Shown here one piece after another: positions 7,828 through 16,499 of a stretch of DNA of 64,000 bases. The stretch comes from Bacteroidia bacterium (lineage in GTDB: Bacteria; Bacteroidota; Bacteroidia; SpSt-205). The DNA is taken from the NCBI GenBank assembly GCA_025059535.1, contig JANXCX010000006.1, positions 74,913 through 138,912 on the forward strand, in the 5' to 3' direction. The position numbers and the translations under genes are program-made. The stretch's first letter is position 1, and every line of letters begins with the position of its first letter. A model generated the notes under the pieces. That model was given only the letters and a program-made list of their open reading frames with translations, was not told the DNA's origin and made no database searches.

Positions 7828-9852
7828 ATGCGCTACCTCATCACGGCCGCCCTCCCTTACGCTAATGGGCCGCTTCACATCGGCCATTTAGCGGGGGCCT
7901 ACCTACCCGCTGATATCTACGCCCGCTACCTACGCCTATGCGGCCACGAAGTCCTCTTTATATGTGGCTCGGATGAGCATGGCGTAGCCATAACCCTGCG
8001 CGCCTGGCAAGAAAATACCTCACCTCAGGCTATCATAGACCATTACCATCCCCTACTGGAAGCCAGCCTTCGGGAAATGGGCATATCGGTGGATTTTTAC
8101 GGCCGCACCTCGGATCCTTTGCACCACCGCTTGGCCCAGCGCTTTTTCCTGCGCCTTTTAGAGCAAGGCTGGCTGGAAAAGCGCACCGTAGAGCAGTTTT
8201 GGGACGCGCAGGCGGGCGTTTTCCTACCTGACCGCTATATCGTAGGCACTTGTCCGCACTGTGGCTATACGGAAGCGTACGGCGACCAATGTGAAAAGTG
8301 CGGTGCTCTCCTCACGCCTACTGACCTCCTCAATCCCCGCTCCCGACTTACCCAAAGCCTCCCTCAGAAACGCCCTAGCACCCAGTACTATCTTCGCCTG
8401 GATGCCCTCCAGCCCCAACTAGAAGCCTATATCCAGGAGCGCCAGTGGAAACCAAATGTAGAACCGGTCATCCAGAATTGGCTACGGGCGGGCCTAGCCT
8501 CGCGCCCTATCACGCGCGACCTGAATTGGGGCATACCCGTGCCCCTTCCGGAAATGGCCGGTAAGGTGCTCTACGTTTGGTTTGAAGCGCCCTTAGGCTA
8601 CCTCTCTATCACCCAAAAGTGGGCCGAAGCCCAAGGCGATCCCAAAGCCTGGGAGCTTTTCTGGAAAGACCCCAGCACCGCCATCGTGCATTTCATAGGC
8701 AAGGACAATATTGTCTTTCATACCCTTATTTTCCCTGCGGTGCTGATAGCCGCTGCCGAGGGCTACACCTTACCTACGGCCGTACCCGCCCATGAATTCC
8801 TGACCCTAGAGGGCCAGAAAATCTCCACTTCTCGTCGCTGGACTATTGATGTGGATGCCTACCTGCGCCACGCCCCTCATAGAATAGATGAGCTGCGTTT
8901 TGTCCTTACCGCTCTGATGCCTCAAACGCGCGATCGCGATTTCACTTGGGAGGAGTACGCTACGCGTATAAACAACGAGCTTTTGGCGACGCTGAGCAAC
9001 CTGATTCATCGGGTGCTTACACTGCTTTGGCGCTTGGGGCCAGAGCATGCGGCCGTAACCTTTATGCCTCTGCTGGAAGCCCGAGTGGAAGCCGCCCGAA
9101 CGGTGGGCCGACGCTTAGAGGCCTATGACTTTAGCGGCGCCTTAGAAGCCCTACTGGCCTTGGCCCAAAAGGCTAATAAGCACCTTACCGAAGCTGCCCC
9201 CTGGCACCAGAAAGAGGCCGAGGCTCGGCTAACTCTAGCGGGCTTCATAGACCTTCTGGCCGCCTTAGGAACTCTTTTGGAGCCTTTTATGCCCGTGCGT
9301 ATAGCCCCGACGCTTCGGCGCTACCTAAACCTCTCGCTTTTCCCCTGGTCAGAGCTAGAGCGGCCAGAGCTCCTGATTAGGCAACTGCGCCTTTCGGGGC
9401 CGCCTCAACCCCTTGTACCTAAGCTCACCGCGACCGAGCTGGCCCAGCTAAGGGCCCAGCTTCTCCCCGCCGCCCCGTCCGAACCTACCGCCAAGGCGCC
9501 CTCTACCAAACCCCAAGAGTCCCTCCAAAAGCTCTCCATGGAAGACTTCCGAAAAGTCCAGCTTAAAGTCGTTACCATCCAGGCCGCCGAGCCGATAGCT
9601 GGCACGGATAGGCTTTTGCGCCTTCTTATTCAGGCGGAGGATGGGCTTCATACGGTCGTTTCGGGGATAGCTCAGCATTACAAGCCCGAAGAGCTTATCG
9701 GTAAGCAGGCCGTATGGGTGGCTAACCTCGCTCCCCGTGCGCTGCGGGGTGTTGTCAGCGAAGGCATGCTGCTTTTTGCCGAGACGCCCCAAGGTCAGCT
9801 TGTCCGGATTAGCCCCGACATACCCGTGCCGCCCGGCAGTCCCGTAAAATAG
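7828..9852 (+). CDS. metG: Methionyl-tRNA synthetase
   Basis: Class I aminoacyl-tRNA synthetase charging tRNA(Met); 674 residues. HIGH motif in PLHIGHLAG near residue 15, the CGSDEHG motif, a CxxC...CxxC zinc knuckle (CPHCGYTEAYGDQCEKC), and the KMSKS-loop variant KISTSR, which as I recall is normal for Bacteroidota MetG. The C-terminal about 110 residues form an EMAP/Trbp111-like tRNA-binding domain (DFRKVQLKV, NLAPRALRGVVSEGMLL), joined by a Pro/Ala-rich linker (about 535-565). It follows the ankyrin gene after 3 nt. Confidence 0.96.
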   Translation: MRYLITAALPYANGPLHIGHLAGAYLPADIYARYLRLCGHEVLFICGSDEHGVAITLRAWQENTSPQAIIDHYHPLLEASLREMGISVDFYGRTSDPLHHRLAQRFFLRLLEQGWLEKRTVEQFWDAQAGVFLPDRYIVGTCPHCGYTEAYGDQCEKCGALLTPTDLLNPRSRLTQSLPQKRPSTQYYLRLDALQPQLEAYIQERQWKPNVEPVIQNWLRAGLASRPITRDLNWGIPVPLPEMAGKVLYVWFEAPLGYLSITQKWAEAQGDPKAWELFWKDPSTAIVHFIGKDNIVFHTLIFPAVLIAAAEGYTLPTAVPAHEFLTLEGQKISTSRRWTIDVDAYLRHAPHRIDELRFVLTALMPQTRDRDFTWEEYATRINNELLATLSNLIHRVLTLLWRLGPEHAAVTFMPLLEARVEAARTVGRRLEAYDFSGALEALLALAQKANKHLTEAAPWHQKEAEARLTLAGFIDLLAALGTLLEPFMPVRIAPTLRRYLNLSLFPWSELERPELLIRQLRLSGPPQPLVPKLTATELAQLRAQLLPAAPSEPTAKAPSTKPQESLQKLSMEDFRKVQLKVVTIQAAEPIAGTDRLLRLLIQAEDGLHTVVSGIAQHYKPEELIGKQAVWVANLAPRALRGVVSEGMLLFAETPQGQLVRISPDIPVPPGSPVK

Positions 9853-9897
9853 CCCGCCTAATTTTTGTTACTTAGCCTTAGTCTAAATCCAAAACCT

Positions 9898-11349
9898 ATG
9901 GAACGCACCTCAGAAGAAATCCTCACCCAGCACCTTAGCCGGGAATACGAATGGGGCTTTGAAGTCGAACTGGACCAGGAATACGCGCCCAAAGGGCTAA
10001 ACGAAGAGATCATTGAATTCATCTGGCGCAAGAAGAAGGAGCCGCCCTTCATGTTGGATTTTCGCCTGCGGGCCTACCGAGCCTGGCGGGAGATGAAGGA
10101 GCCCCACTGGCTAAACGGCCACTACGATCCCATAGACTATCAGGATGCCTATTATTATGCCGCTCCGCGCAGCGTAGCTGAAGCACGCCCCACCTCCTTA
10201 GAGGAAATAGACCCCGAGATTCGGCGCATATTTGAACGCCTCGGCATACCCCTGCACGAACAGGAAATCCTGGCTGGCGTAGCCGTAGATGCGGTCCTGG
10301 ATAGCGTCTCCGTCGCCACCACCTATAAGGAAAAGCTGGCTAAAATGGGCATCATCTTCTGCTCCATTAGCGAAGCCTTGGAAAACTATCCTGACCTAGT
10401 CAAGAAATATTTGGGCACGGTAGTCCCCTATAATGATAACTTCTTCGCCGCACTCAACTCGGCCGTATTTAGTGATGGGAGCTTCGTTTATGTACCGAAG
10501 GGGGTGCGATGCCCTATTGAACTTTCCACCTACTTCCGTATCAATGCGCGCAAGACGGGCCAATTTGAACGCACGCTGATAATAGCCGATGAGGGCGCTT
10601 ATGTGAGTTATTTAGAGGGTTGCACGGCACCGCGTCGCTCCGAACACCAGCTTCACGCCGCCGTGGTAGAGCTTATCGCTCTGCCGGGTAGCTATATCAA
10701 GTACTCTACCGTGCAGAACTGGTACCCAGGCAGCAAGGAGGGTAAGGGCGGCGTACTCAATTTCGTAACTAAGCGCGGCCTGGCCCATGAAAACGCCAAA
10801 ATCTCCTGGACCCAAGTAGAGACAGGTTCAGCCATCACTTGGAAGTACCCCAGCGTCATTCTGAAAGGCGATAATGCCGTAGGTGAGTTTTATTCCGTAG
10901 CCGTTACGAATAATTACCAGCAAGCTGATACGGGGACCAAAATGATCCATATCGGCAAAAACACCCGCAGCCGTATTGTATCTAAGGGTATTTCCGCTGG
11001 TCGAAGCAATAACACCTACCGCGGCCTAGTCCAGGTGCTTCCCTCAGCCGAAAATGCGCGCAACTTCTCTCAGTGTGACTCGCTTCTGATTGGCGATAAG
11101 TGCGGCGCCCATACTTTCCCCTACATAGAAGTCAAAAATCCCACAGCCATCGTGGAGCATGAAGCCACGACCTCTAAGATTGGGGAGGACATTCTCTTCT
11201 ACTGCAATCAGCGCGGTATTCCTAGGCAGGAAGCCGTGGAGCTTATCATAAATGGCTATTGTCAGGAGGTTTTAGCCCATTTGCCTTTGGAATTTGCCGT
11301 AGAGGCGCGCAAGCTTTTAGCGATTAGCCTAGAAGGCAGCGTGGGCTAA
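9898..11349 (+). CDS. sufB: Fe-S cluster assembly scaffold SufB
   Basis: Component of the SUF iron-sulfur cluster assembly complex (SufBC2D); 483 residues. Seen: [18 protein letters not shown] near the N-terminus, the Y-x-x-A beta-helix core with [27 protein letters not shown], and the C-terminal [24 protein letters not shown] containing the conserved functional Cys and His, then [16 protein letters not shown]. sufC, sufD and sufS, usually adjacent, are not here. ATG 9898 is chosen because SufB proteins begin shortly before this acidic helix. Its stop codon overlaps the dnaB stop on the other strand. Confidence 0.94.
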   Translation: MERTSEEILTQHLSREYEWGFEVELDQEYAPKGLNEEIIEFIWRKKKEPPFMLDFRLRAYRAWREMKEPHWLNGHYDPIDYQDAYYYAAPRSVAEARPTSLEEIDPEIRRIFERLGIPLHEQEILAGVAVDAVLDSVSVATTYKEKLAKMGIIFCSISEALENYPDLVKKYLGTVVPYNDNFFAALNSAVFSDGSFVYVPKGVRCPIELSTYFRINARKTGQFERTLIIADEGAYVSYLEGCTAPRRSEHQLHAAVVELIALPGSYIKYSTVQNWYPGSKEGKGGVLNFVTKRGLAHENAKISWTQVETGSAITWKYPSVILKGDNAVGEFYSVAVTNNYQQADTGTKMIHIGKNTRSRIVSKGISAGRSNNTYRGLVQVLPSAENARNFSQCDSLLIGDKCGAHTFPYIEVKNPTAIVEHEATTSKIGEDILFYCNQRGIPRQEAVELIINGYCQEVLAHLPLEFAVEARKLLAISLEGSVG

Positions 11350-12794
11350 AAGGGCGGTAGATCCTCCTCATCCGGTGAGGGGGGCAGGTCATTGGCCCGA
11401 GAGGAGAGCGTGTAACCCGAGGAGGTCGCCATGTTTTCTACGGAGTAGAAGCGCATATATTCGCTGAGGAAATGTAGGCGCACCTTACCAATGGGGCCGT
11501 TTCGCTGCTTGCTGAGGAGCACTTCGGTGATGCCATGGGTAGAGTTACCTTCTTCATCTTGAAGGATGCCATAGTACTCGGGGCGATAAAGAAAGAGCAC
11601 GGCGTCGGCGTCCTGCTCTAGGCTGCCACTTTCGCGCAGATCGGAGAGCTGGGGTCGGCGATCGCCCCCACGCGCCTCCACGGCTCGGCTGAGCTGAGAA
11701 AGGGCGATTACAGGTATCTCCAGCTCGCGCGCTAAAGCCTTAAGCGAGCGGGAAATAGCGGCTACCTCCTGCTCCCGATTCGCCGAGCGCTGCGTCGTAC
11801 CCATCAGCTGAAGGTAATCCAGAATAACCAGCTGAATATCCTTTTCCGCCTTTAGGCGCCGGCACTTGGCGCGCAGGTCATAGATCGTAATAGAGGGAGT
11901 GTCATCTATGTAGAGGGGGGCCCGAGCCAGCCGTTCCAGCTTCTGCGGCAGGGTAAGCCAAAGCTCTGGGCTAATCTGACCCGTGCGCAGCTTCTCCGAG
12001 CTTATCTCTACCTCAAGGCTTATGAAACGATACATAAGCTGGAGCGCCGACATTTCTAAGGAGAAGATCACCACGGGATAGCCGGCAAAGGCGGCATTGC
12101 GGGCGAGGTTGAGGGCAAAGGCGGTTTTGCCCATGCTGGGTCGCGCCGCGAGGATAATCAAGTCGGACTTTTGCCAGCCAGCCGTCATTCGATCCAACTC
12201 GGGGAAACCCGAAGGCACGCCCGTGAGAGGCTGATTTTTCTGGCGCAGCCGTTCCAGCACCATTAGAGTCTCTTGGAGCACCCGCTGGGCGGGCTGGACA
12301 CTGCGCCGTAGATGATGCTGGGAAAGCTCGTACAGCCGATTTTCCGCCGCATCTAGAAGTTCAAAAGCGTCCGTCTCCTCTTGAAAAGCTTTTTCCGTGA
12401 GCTCCCCCGCTAGGCTAATAAGCTGGCGAAGCAGGTATTTCTCTACAATGATGCGGGCATAGGTCTCGGCATTAGCGCTAGAGGCCACCCCTAGCGTCAG
12501 TTCAGCTAAGTAGTAAGGACCTATTTCTTTGAGGTGGCCTTGTCGGCGCAGCGCTTCCGTCGCACTTATAAGGTCTACAGGTAGCCCTTGGTCAAAAAGG
12601 CTCCGAATAGCGGCATAAATTTTCTGATGGCGGGGATCATAAAAGGCTTCGGCATGAAGAAGGTCCACCACCTTTGCGATGGCATCCTTCTCAATTAGAA
12701 GTGCCCCAAGCAAGGCGCGCTCTACCTCTAGGGCTTGCGGTACCAGACGCCCCTGTACCTCCGCCGTCGCGGCGGCCTTTACCTTCCGGGCCAC
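11346..12794 (-). CDS. dnaB: Replicative DNA helicase
   Basis: Hexameric 5'-3' helicase that unwinds DNA at the replication fork; 482 residues. N-terminal DnaG-interacting domain ([17 protein letters not shown], about 20-36), then the RecA-like ATPase with the P-loop [22 protein letters not shown], the Walker [11 protein letters not shown] and [21 protein letters not shown]. No intein. I chose GTG 12794, 6 nt after the TAACTTTG element, over TTG 12803, which lies within that element. It is expressed alone; the upstream lipoprotein gene is cut off by a terminator. Confidence 0.93.
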   Translation of the reverse strand: MARKVKAAATAEVQGRLVPQALEVERALLGALLIEKDAIAKVVDLLHAEAFYDPRHQKIYAAIRSLFDQGLPVDLISATEALRRQGHLKEIGPYYLAELTLGVASSANAETYARIIVEKYLLRQLISLAGELTEKAFQEETDAFELLDAAENRLYELSQHHLRRSVQPAQRVLQETLMVLERLRQKNQPLTGVPSGFPELDRMTAGWQKSDLIILAARPSMGKTAFALNLARNAAFAGYPVVIFSLEMSALQLMYRFISLEVEISSEKLRTGQISPELWLTLPQKLERLARAPLYIDDTPSITIYDLRAKCRRLKAEKDIQLVILDYLQLMGTTQRSANREQEVAAISRSLKALARELEIPVIALSQLSRAVEARGGDRRPQLSDLRESGSLEQDADAVLFLYRPEYYGILQDEEGNSTHGITEVLLSKQRNGPIGKVRLHFLSEYMRFYSVENMATSSGYTLSSRANDLPPSPDEEDLPPF

Positions 12795-12800
12795 AGAAGC

Positions 12801-12808
12801 CAAAGTTA
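12801..12808 (-). promoter_or_regulatory. -7 element TAACTTTG of dnaB
   Basis: The element ends 6 nt before GTG 12794. It directly abuts the T-tract of the upstream terminator. Confidence 0.55.
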
Positions 12809-12838
12809 AAAAATAAGAGCCCCTTCGGCGGAAGGGGC
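12809..12838 (-). terminator. Intrinsic terminator downstream of the lipoprotein gene
   Basis: A perfect 8-bp stem (GCCCCTTC / GAAGGGGC, 819-826 with 831-838 in the 12.8-kb block) with a 4-nt loop is followed on the minus strand by TCTTATTTTTT. This is the only convincing rho-independent terminator I saw in the window. The T-run ends one base before the dnaB promoter element. Confidence 0.75.
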
Positions 12839-12862
12839 CCTTGGCTAGCGGAAGGAACGCGA

Positions 12863-13057
12863 TTACTTCTGCCCTTCGGCGGGCTGGGTTCCTGGCGCTG
12901 GCGCCGACTGAGATTGAGCCGCCGCCGTGTCGGGCGAAGTAGGTTGAACCTGTTCCGTAGCCTTTGGTTCACTCGGCTTTTGCTCTTGCTGCTGCCCACC
13001 GCAGCCAACCAGCAGGTACATACCTGCTGCAATTAGGGCTACCGCTAACGCTCGCAT
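12863..13057 (-). CDS. Small hypothetical lipoprotein
   Basis: A 64-residue predicted lipoprotein: hydrophobic signal MRALAVALIAAGMYLLVGC with a lipobox ending in Cys19, followed by a low-complexity tail rich in Gln, Pro, Ser, Ala and Glu and no folded domain. It probably serves as a disordered envelope tether; function unknown. ATG 13057 is preferred because it begins the signal peptide directly; a longer frame extends into the promoter. It faces nuoD divergently and is followed by a terminator. Confidence 0.7.
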   Translation of the reverse strand: MRALAVALIAAGMYLLVGCGGQQQEQKPSEPKATEQVQPTSPDTAAAQSQSAPAPGTQPAEGQK

Positions 13058-13075
13058 AGTGGTAGAATTTGCCCG

Positions 13076-13083
13076 CAAAGGTA
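13076..13083 (-). promoter_or_regulatory. -7 element TACCTTTG of the lipoprotein gene
   Basis: Ends 18 nt before ATG 13057, giving a short leader of roughly a dozen bases. Confidence 0.55.
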
Positions 13084-13110
13084 AGGAAAAAATCATCTTA
13101 TTTCACAAGT

Positions 13111-14235
13111 ATGGGATTCCTTCAGCTCCACATGGGCCCTCAACACCCCTCTACCCATGGGGTACTTCATCTCCTGCTTCAGCTAGAGGGAGAATGGGTA
13201 ACAGGCGTAGAGGTGGAGATTGGCTACATGCACCGCTGCTTTGAGAAACATGCTGAGCACCTTAGCTTTCTGCAAATTGTCCCCTATGTGGATAGGCTAG
13301 ATTACGTGGCACCTCTGCCCACGGAGCACGCCTACGCTTTAGCGGTAGAGCAGCTCGTAGGCTGGACCGAAAAGCTACCCAAGCGCGTGGAGTACCTGCG
13401 CGTGCTGGCCGTAGAACTCAGCCGCATAGCGTCGCACCTTCTGGCCATCGGCACCTATGCCATAGATTTAGGAGTGACCACAGGGTTTCTGTGGGCTTTC
13501 CGCGATCGGGAGTATATTCTAGAGCTGATAGAGGGATGGAGCGGCGCCCGCCTCCTACCTAATCTCATCTGGCCGGGCGGAATAGCTTTTGAGCCCCCTC
13601 CAGGCTTTTTAGAGCGCGTGCGGGAACTGGCGGCCTACCTCAGGCGAAGCCTTACCGAAATTGAGCGCCTTCTTCTAGATAATCGGATTTTTCGGATGCG
13701 TACGGAAGGTGTGGGGATTATCCCGCTTCCTTTGGCCTTAGAATACGGCGCCTCTGGGCCTGTGCTACGCGGCTGTGGTCTAGCATGGGACTTGCGCCGG
13801 ACCCGACCCTATAGCGTGTATCCCGAGCTGGAATTTGATATACCCACTGGCCGGCAGGGCGACTGCTGGGACCGAACCTACGTACGCTTTAGGGAAATTC
13901 ACGAGAGCCTGCGCCTTATTCAGCAGTGCGTGGCGTACTTGGAAAAAGACTATCCCCTTCCAGGCGATTACAACCCCCGTGGGTTAGCCGAAGAGAAAGC
14001 CCGTGCCCGAATGAGCGCCTCGCTCTACTTGGCCGTAGAAGGGGCCCGCGGCGAGATCGGCTTCGTCCTAGAAGCCGAAAAAAACAAGGACCGCCCGCTT
14101 CGCCTTAAGGCTCGCTCTCCTTCTTTTGCTCATTTGGCCATGCTACCAGCCCTGGTACGTTCGGGCTTGTGGCTGGCCGATTTTGTAGCCCTTCTGGGCT
14201 CACTGGATGTAGTAATGTGCGAAGTAGATCGCTAA
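13111..14235 (+). CDS. nuoD: NADH-quinone oxidoreductase subunit D
   Basis: The 49-kDa-type subunit of complex I that helps form the quinone site; 374 residues. Hallmarks: HMGPQHPSTHGVLHLLLQLEGE at the N-terminus, GYMHRCFEKHAE, LTRIASHLLAIGTYAIDLG-like helix (ELSRIASHLLAIG), PTGRQGDCWDRT, and the C-terminal LGSLDVVMCEVDR. ATG 13111 gives an N-terminus that begins just before the conserved GPQHP motif. It stands alone: no nuoC, nuoE or nuoH around it. The upstream neighbour is divergent and the downstream neighbour convergent (4-bp overlap). I see no clear -7 element for it. Confidence 0.93.
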   Translation: MGFLQLHMGPQHPSTHGVLHLLLQLEGEWVTGVEVEIGYMHRCFEKHAEHLSFLQIVPYVDRLDYVAPLPTEHAYALAVEQLVGWTEKLPKRVEYLRVLAVELSRIASHLLAIGTYAIDLGVTTGFLWAFRDREYILELIEGWSGARLLPNLIWPGGIAFEPPPGFLERVRELAAYLRRSLTEIERLLLDNRIFRMRTEGVGIIPLPLALEYGASGPVLRGCGLAWDLRRTRPYSVYPELEFDIPTGRQGDCWDRTYVRFREIHESLRLIQQCVAYLEKDYPLPGDYNPRGLAEEKARARMSASLYLAVEGARGEIGFVLEAEKNKDRPLRLKARSPSFAHLAMLPALVRSGLWLADFVALLGSLDVVMCEVDR

Positions 14236-15080
14236 TCCTTGCGATAAGTAGCCTCCTTCATACGCTGGAAAATGCCCTTGAGCACTTCTCTATCGTATTG
14301 CTGAAGGAGGAAGTTGAACATAGCCCCTTGAAGCCTTTCGGCGCCGTCTATAGGTATCACGGCTCCCGTGAGGTAAGGCGCTAAATCCGACAAGAGAAAG
14401 GCGGCTAGAGCCCCAAGTTCTTCCTTTCTACCGTAACGGTGGGTAGGCAGGCGGCGCAGGTATTCCTTTTCAAAATCCGGCCCTGGCATAAGGCGCGCCC
14501 ACGCTCCCTCTGTAGGAAAAGGACCTGGAGCGATCGCATTCACGCGAATCCCATACTCGGCCCACTCATAGGCTAAAGTCAGAGTAAGCGCCTGTACACC
14601 CGCCTTAGCCGCAGCCGAGGGCAGCACAAACGCACACCCCGTGTCGGTGTAAGTAGTTACGATATTCAGAATATTCCCTGGGAGCCGATTTTCTATCCAG
14701 TAGCCGCCCGCCCAGCGGCTTACATGAAAAGTCCCCATAAGCACAATCTCCACTACCGCCCGAAAGGCGTTTGGGGAGAGGGTCTCCGAAGCCGCCAGAA
14801 AATTACCTGCGGCGTTATTTACGACGGCGTCCAATCGGCCGAAGTCGGCCACTACCTGGCTAAGAAAAGCTGATACGCTTTCCCAACTGCGTACATCGCA
14901 TACATAGCCGCGGGCTGAGGGTCCGAGCGCTTGGGCAGCCTCCTCTACCACATTCTGGCGCCGGCCGCAAATAGCCACACGCGCCCCGCACTGAATGAAG
15001 GTTTCGGCCATGGACCGCCCAAGCCCTGTACCACCTCCCGTAACTACAATTACCTTGTCCTGCAAACTTATCGGAATCAT
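14232..15080 (-). CDS. SDR family oxidoreductase, 2,4-dienoyl-CoA reductase-like
   Basis: A 282-residue short-chain dehydrogenase. NAD(P)-binding TGGGTGLGRSMA near residue 15, CDVRSWESV, NNAAGNF, then PSAAAKAGVQALT where classical SDRs have YxxxK: the Tyr position is Ser but Lys is kept, as in mitochondrial/peroxisomal 2,4-dienoyl-CoA reductases, and the following PGPFPTEGAWARL also matches that group. It would reduce 2,4-dienoyl-CoA during oxidation of unsaturated fatty acids. Last gene of the ftcD-lpxD-lpxC/fabZ operon; starts 5 nt after the DUF1571-like gene. Confidence 0.82.
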   Translation of the reverse strand: MIPISLQDKVIVVTGGGTGLGRSMAETFIQCGARVAICGRRQNVVEEAAQALGPSARGYVCDVRSWESVSAFLSQVVADFGRLDAVVNNAAGNFLAASETLSPNAFRAVVEIVLMGTFHVSRWAGGYWIENRLPGNILNIVTTYTDTGCAFVLPSAAAKAGVQALTLTLAYEWAEYGIRVNAIAPGPFPTEGAWARLMPGPDFEKEYLRRLPTHRYGRKEELGALAAFLLSDLAPYLTGAVIPIDGAERLQGAMFNFLLQQYDREVLKGIFQRMKEATYRKD

Positions 15081-15085
15081 AGGCT

Positions 15086-15922
15086 TTAGAAATTGTACTC
15101 TGGATTATCGCGGGAGAAGTCTTTATCCGAAAAGGGGGGGTCTACCTCTACCTGATAGTACTCGTAGCGCTCATACACGCCTTGCTCATCCTCTACCTCT
15201 ACCATTAGGGGAATGTGGCGCTGCTCATCCACATACAGGCGTATTACCTTACCGTAGTCCGAGGGCACTTTGAGGGTTTGCCCACTTCGGAGGGTAGCCT
15301 TGGGGGAGCGCAGGCCATTAAGTTCCAGCAGCTTATACCAGCCCACATGAAGTTTCTCTGCTATTTGAAAGATATTTTCGGTATTGCTTTGAACGGTGTA
15401 AGAACTAAGGTGATAGTTCGGTGCGATGAGGAGAAGTTTATGGCACTTGCGCCCATCCCACGTCAGCATGCCCTCGTAGCGCACCAGCTCGCTAATTTGA
15501 GCCCGGTAGCGCTCACGGGCCGCCAAAAGGAGGGAGCGAATTTGGTCATACCCCACCGCGTAAATGGTCTGATGCTGATTCTCCAGTACGATATCGCCAT
15601 AAGGGTCCAAAGAAAGTGAAATATATGGAAAAGTATTGGGCTTTACGAGCATTTTTTTGCTATTAGGTTCGGAAGGGAAAAGAACCTCCACCCCTTTGCG
15701 GGGACTGATTTGGTAGCCGTATACGGCAAAAGGCTGCCGCCGCAGCTTAAAGCGCATGTGCTCCATAAGGAGCTTACCCTGGATGCGCTCGTACTTTTTC
15801 AACTCATACCGTAGGGTCTGAAGCGCACCCAAACGATCCAACATGGTATTTAGTATGACGAGCGGCTCAGGCGACTGCGCGGAAAGCAGACTCGCAAGAA
15901 GGGCTAAAACTCTAAGCCGCAT
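15086..15922 (-). CDS. Secreted DUF1571-like protein with embedded LysM domain
   Basis: A 278-residue exported protein: signal peptide MRLRVLALLASLLSA, then a beta-rich domain resembling DUF1571 / outer-membrane lipoprotein sorting folds (MLDRLGALQTLRYELKKYERIQG). A LysM-type peptidoglycan-binding motif lies inside it at about residues 175-225 (YTVQSNTENIFQIAEKLHV, LLELNGL, LRSGQTLKVP). It is expected in the periplasm or outer envelope, bound to peptidoglycan. Function unknown. The gene overlaps the ABC ATPase gene by 11 bp but also has a promoter element 7 nt upstream of its ATG, so it may be transcribed both ways. Confidence 0.75.
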   Translation of the reverse strand: MRLRVLALLASLLSAQSPEPLVILNTMLDRLGALQTLRYELKKYERIQGKLLMEHMRFKLRRQPFAVYGYQISPRKGVEVLFPSEPNSKKMLVKPNTFPYISLSLDPYGDIVLENQHQTIYAVGYDQIRSLLLAARERYRAQISELVRYEGMLTWDGRKCHKLLLIAPNYHLSSYTVQSNTENIFQIAEKLHVGWYKLLELNGLRSPKATLRSGQTLKVPSDYGKVIRLYVDEQRHIPLMVEVEDEQGVYERYEYYQVEVDPPFSDKDFSRDNPEYNF

Positions 15923-16499
15923 AAGTAGGCAAATGTAAGACTTTGGCAGCTATAGGTACTTCGGCCGGTTCATTTGTAGCGTATATTAGGAGAAAATTGC
16001 CTGAGGCTAGTTTGGGGCGCAGCAAGTCCCAAAATAGTGTGCGAAAGGAGGCATCTAAGAAGGTCAGAGGCTCGTCTAAGAGGTAGAGGCCTGCGGGCAG
16101 GGTCAGCGCAAGGGCCAGCAGGAGACGCTGACGCATGCCCGAGGAAAGCCTACCAAAGGGGACCTCAGGGGGAAGCTGCCACTGCTGGTAAAAACTCGGA
16201 GGAATGCTAAGCCGGCGCGCCTGGGCCCAGTCGCGTACGATAGCGCTTACGGGGAGGCTGGGCGGCGGCTGTACATGGGGTGACACCCAAGCCCGTGCCG
16301 TAAACCCCCAGCCACAGCGAACCTGCCCCGCAGTAGGCGCCAAGTACCCTCCTAGAAGCGCTAGAAAGCTGCTTTTGCCGCTCCCATTTGGGCCCGTGAC
16401 CAGCCAGGTTTCTCCCCCTTGCATCGCTAAGGACAAGCCCCGAAAGAGCCAGCGGTGGCCGTACCGTAGGCCTACCGCCTCAAGAAGGATTTGGGACAC
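15912..16499 (-). CDS. ABC transporter ATP-binding protein
   Basis: A short 195-residue ATPase subunit. Walker A GPNGSGKSS, signature LSSGMRQR (LSGGQ variant), Walker B LYLLDEP, with a short spacing typical of small CcmA-like or single-domain ABC ATPases. No permease gene is adjacent, so the substrate cannot be given; a heme- or lipid-export role is only a guess. GTG 16499 is chosen because the fold begins right after it (VSQILLEAVGL), overlapping the lpxC-fabZ stop by 20 bp. An ATG at 16556 would add 19 residues in a region already coding for FabZ. Confidence 0.8.
   Translation of the reverse strand: MSQILLEAVGLRYGHRWLFRGLSLAMQGGETWLVTGPNGSGKSSFLALLGGYLAPTAGQVRCGWGFTARAWVSPHVQPPPSLPVSAIVRDWAQARRLSIPPSFYQQWQLPPEVPFGRLSSGMRQRLLLALALTLPAGLYLLDEPLTFLDASFRTLFWDLLRPKLASGNFLLIYATNEPAEVPIAAKVLHLPTYAA
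15930..15937 (-). promoter_or_regulatory. -7 element TACATTTG inside the ABC gene
   Basis: Ends 7 nt before ATG 15922 of the DUF1571/LysM gene; a possible internal operon promoter. Confidence 0.4.

Noticed and set aside
8800-8860. KISTSR in place of KMSKS in MetG
   Set aside because: From memory, this variant is usual in Bacteroidota methionyl-tRNA synthetases, so it is not a defect.
14232-15080. SDR lacking the catalytic Tyr of YxxxK
   Set aside because: 2,4-dienoyl-CoA reductases naturally have Ser at this place and keep the Lys, so it fits the family.
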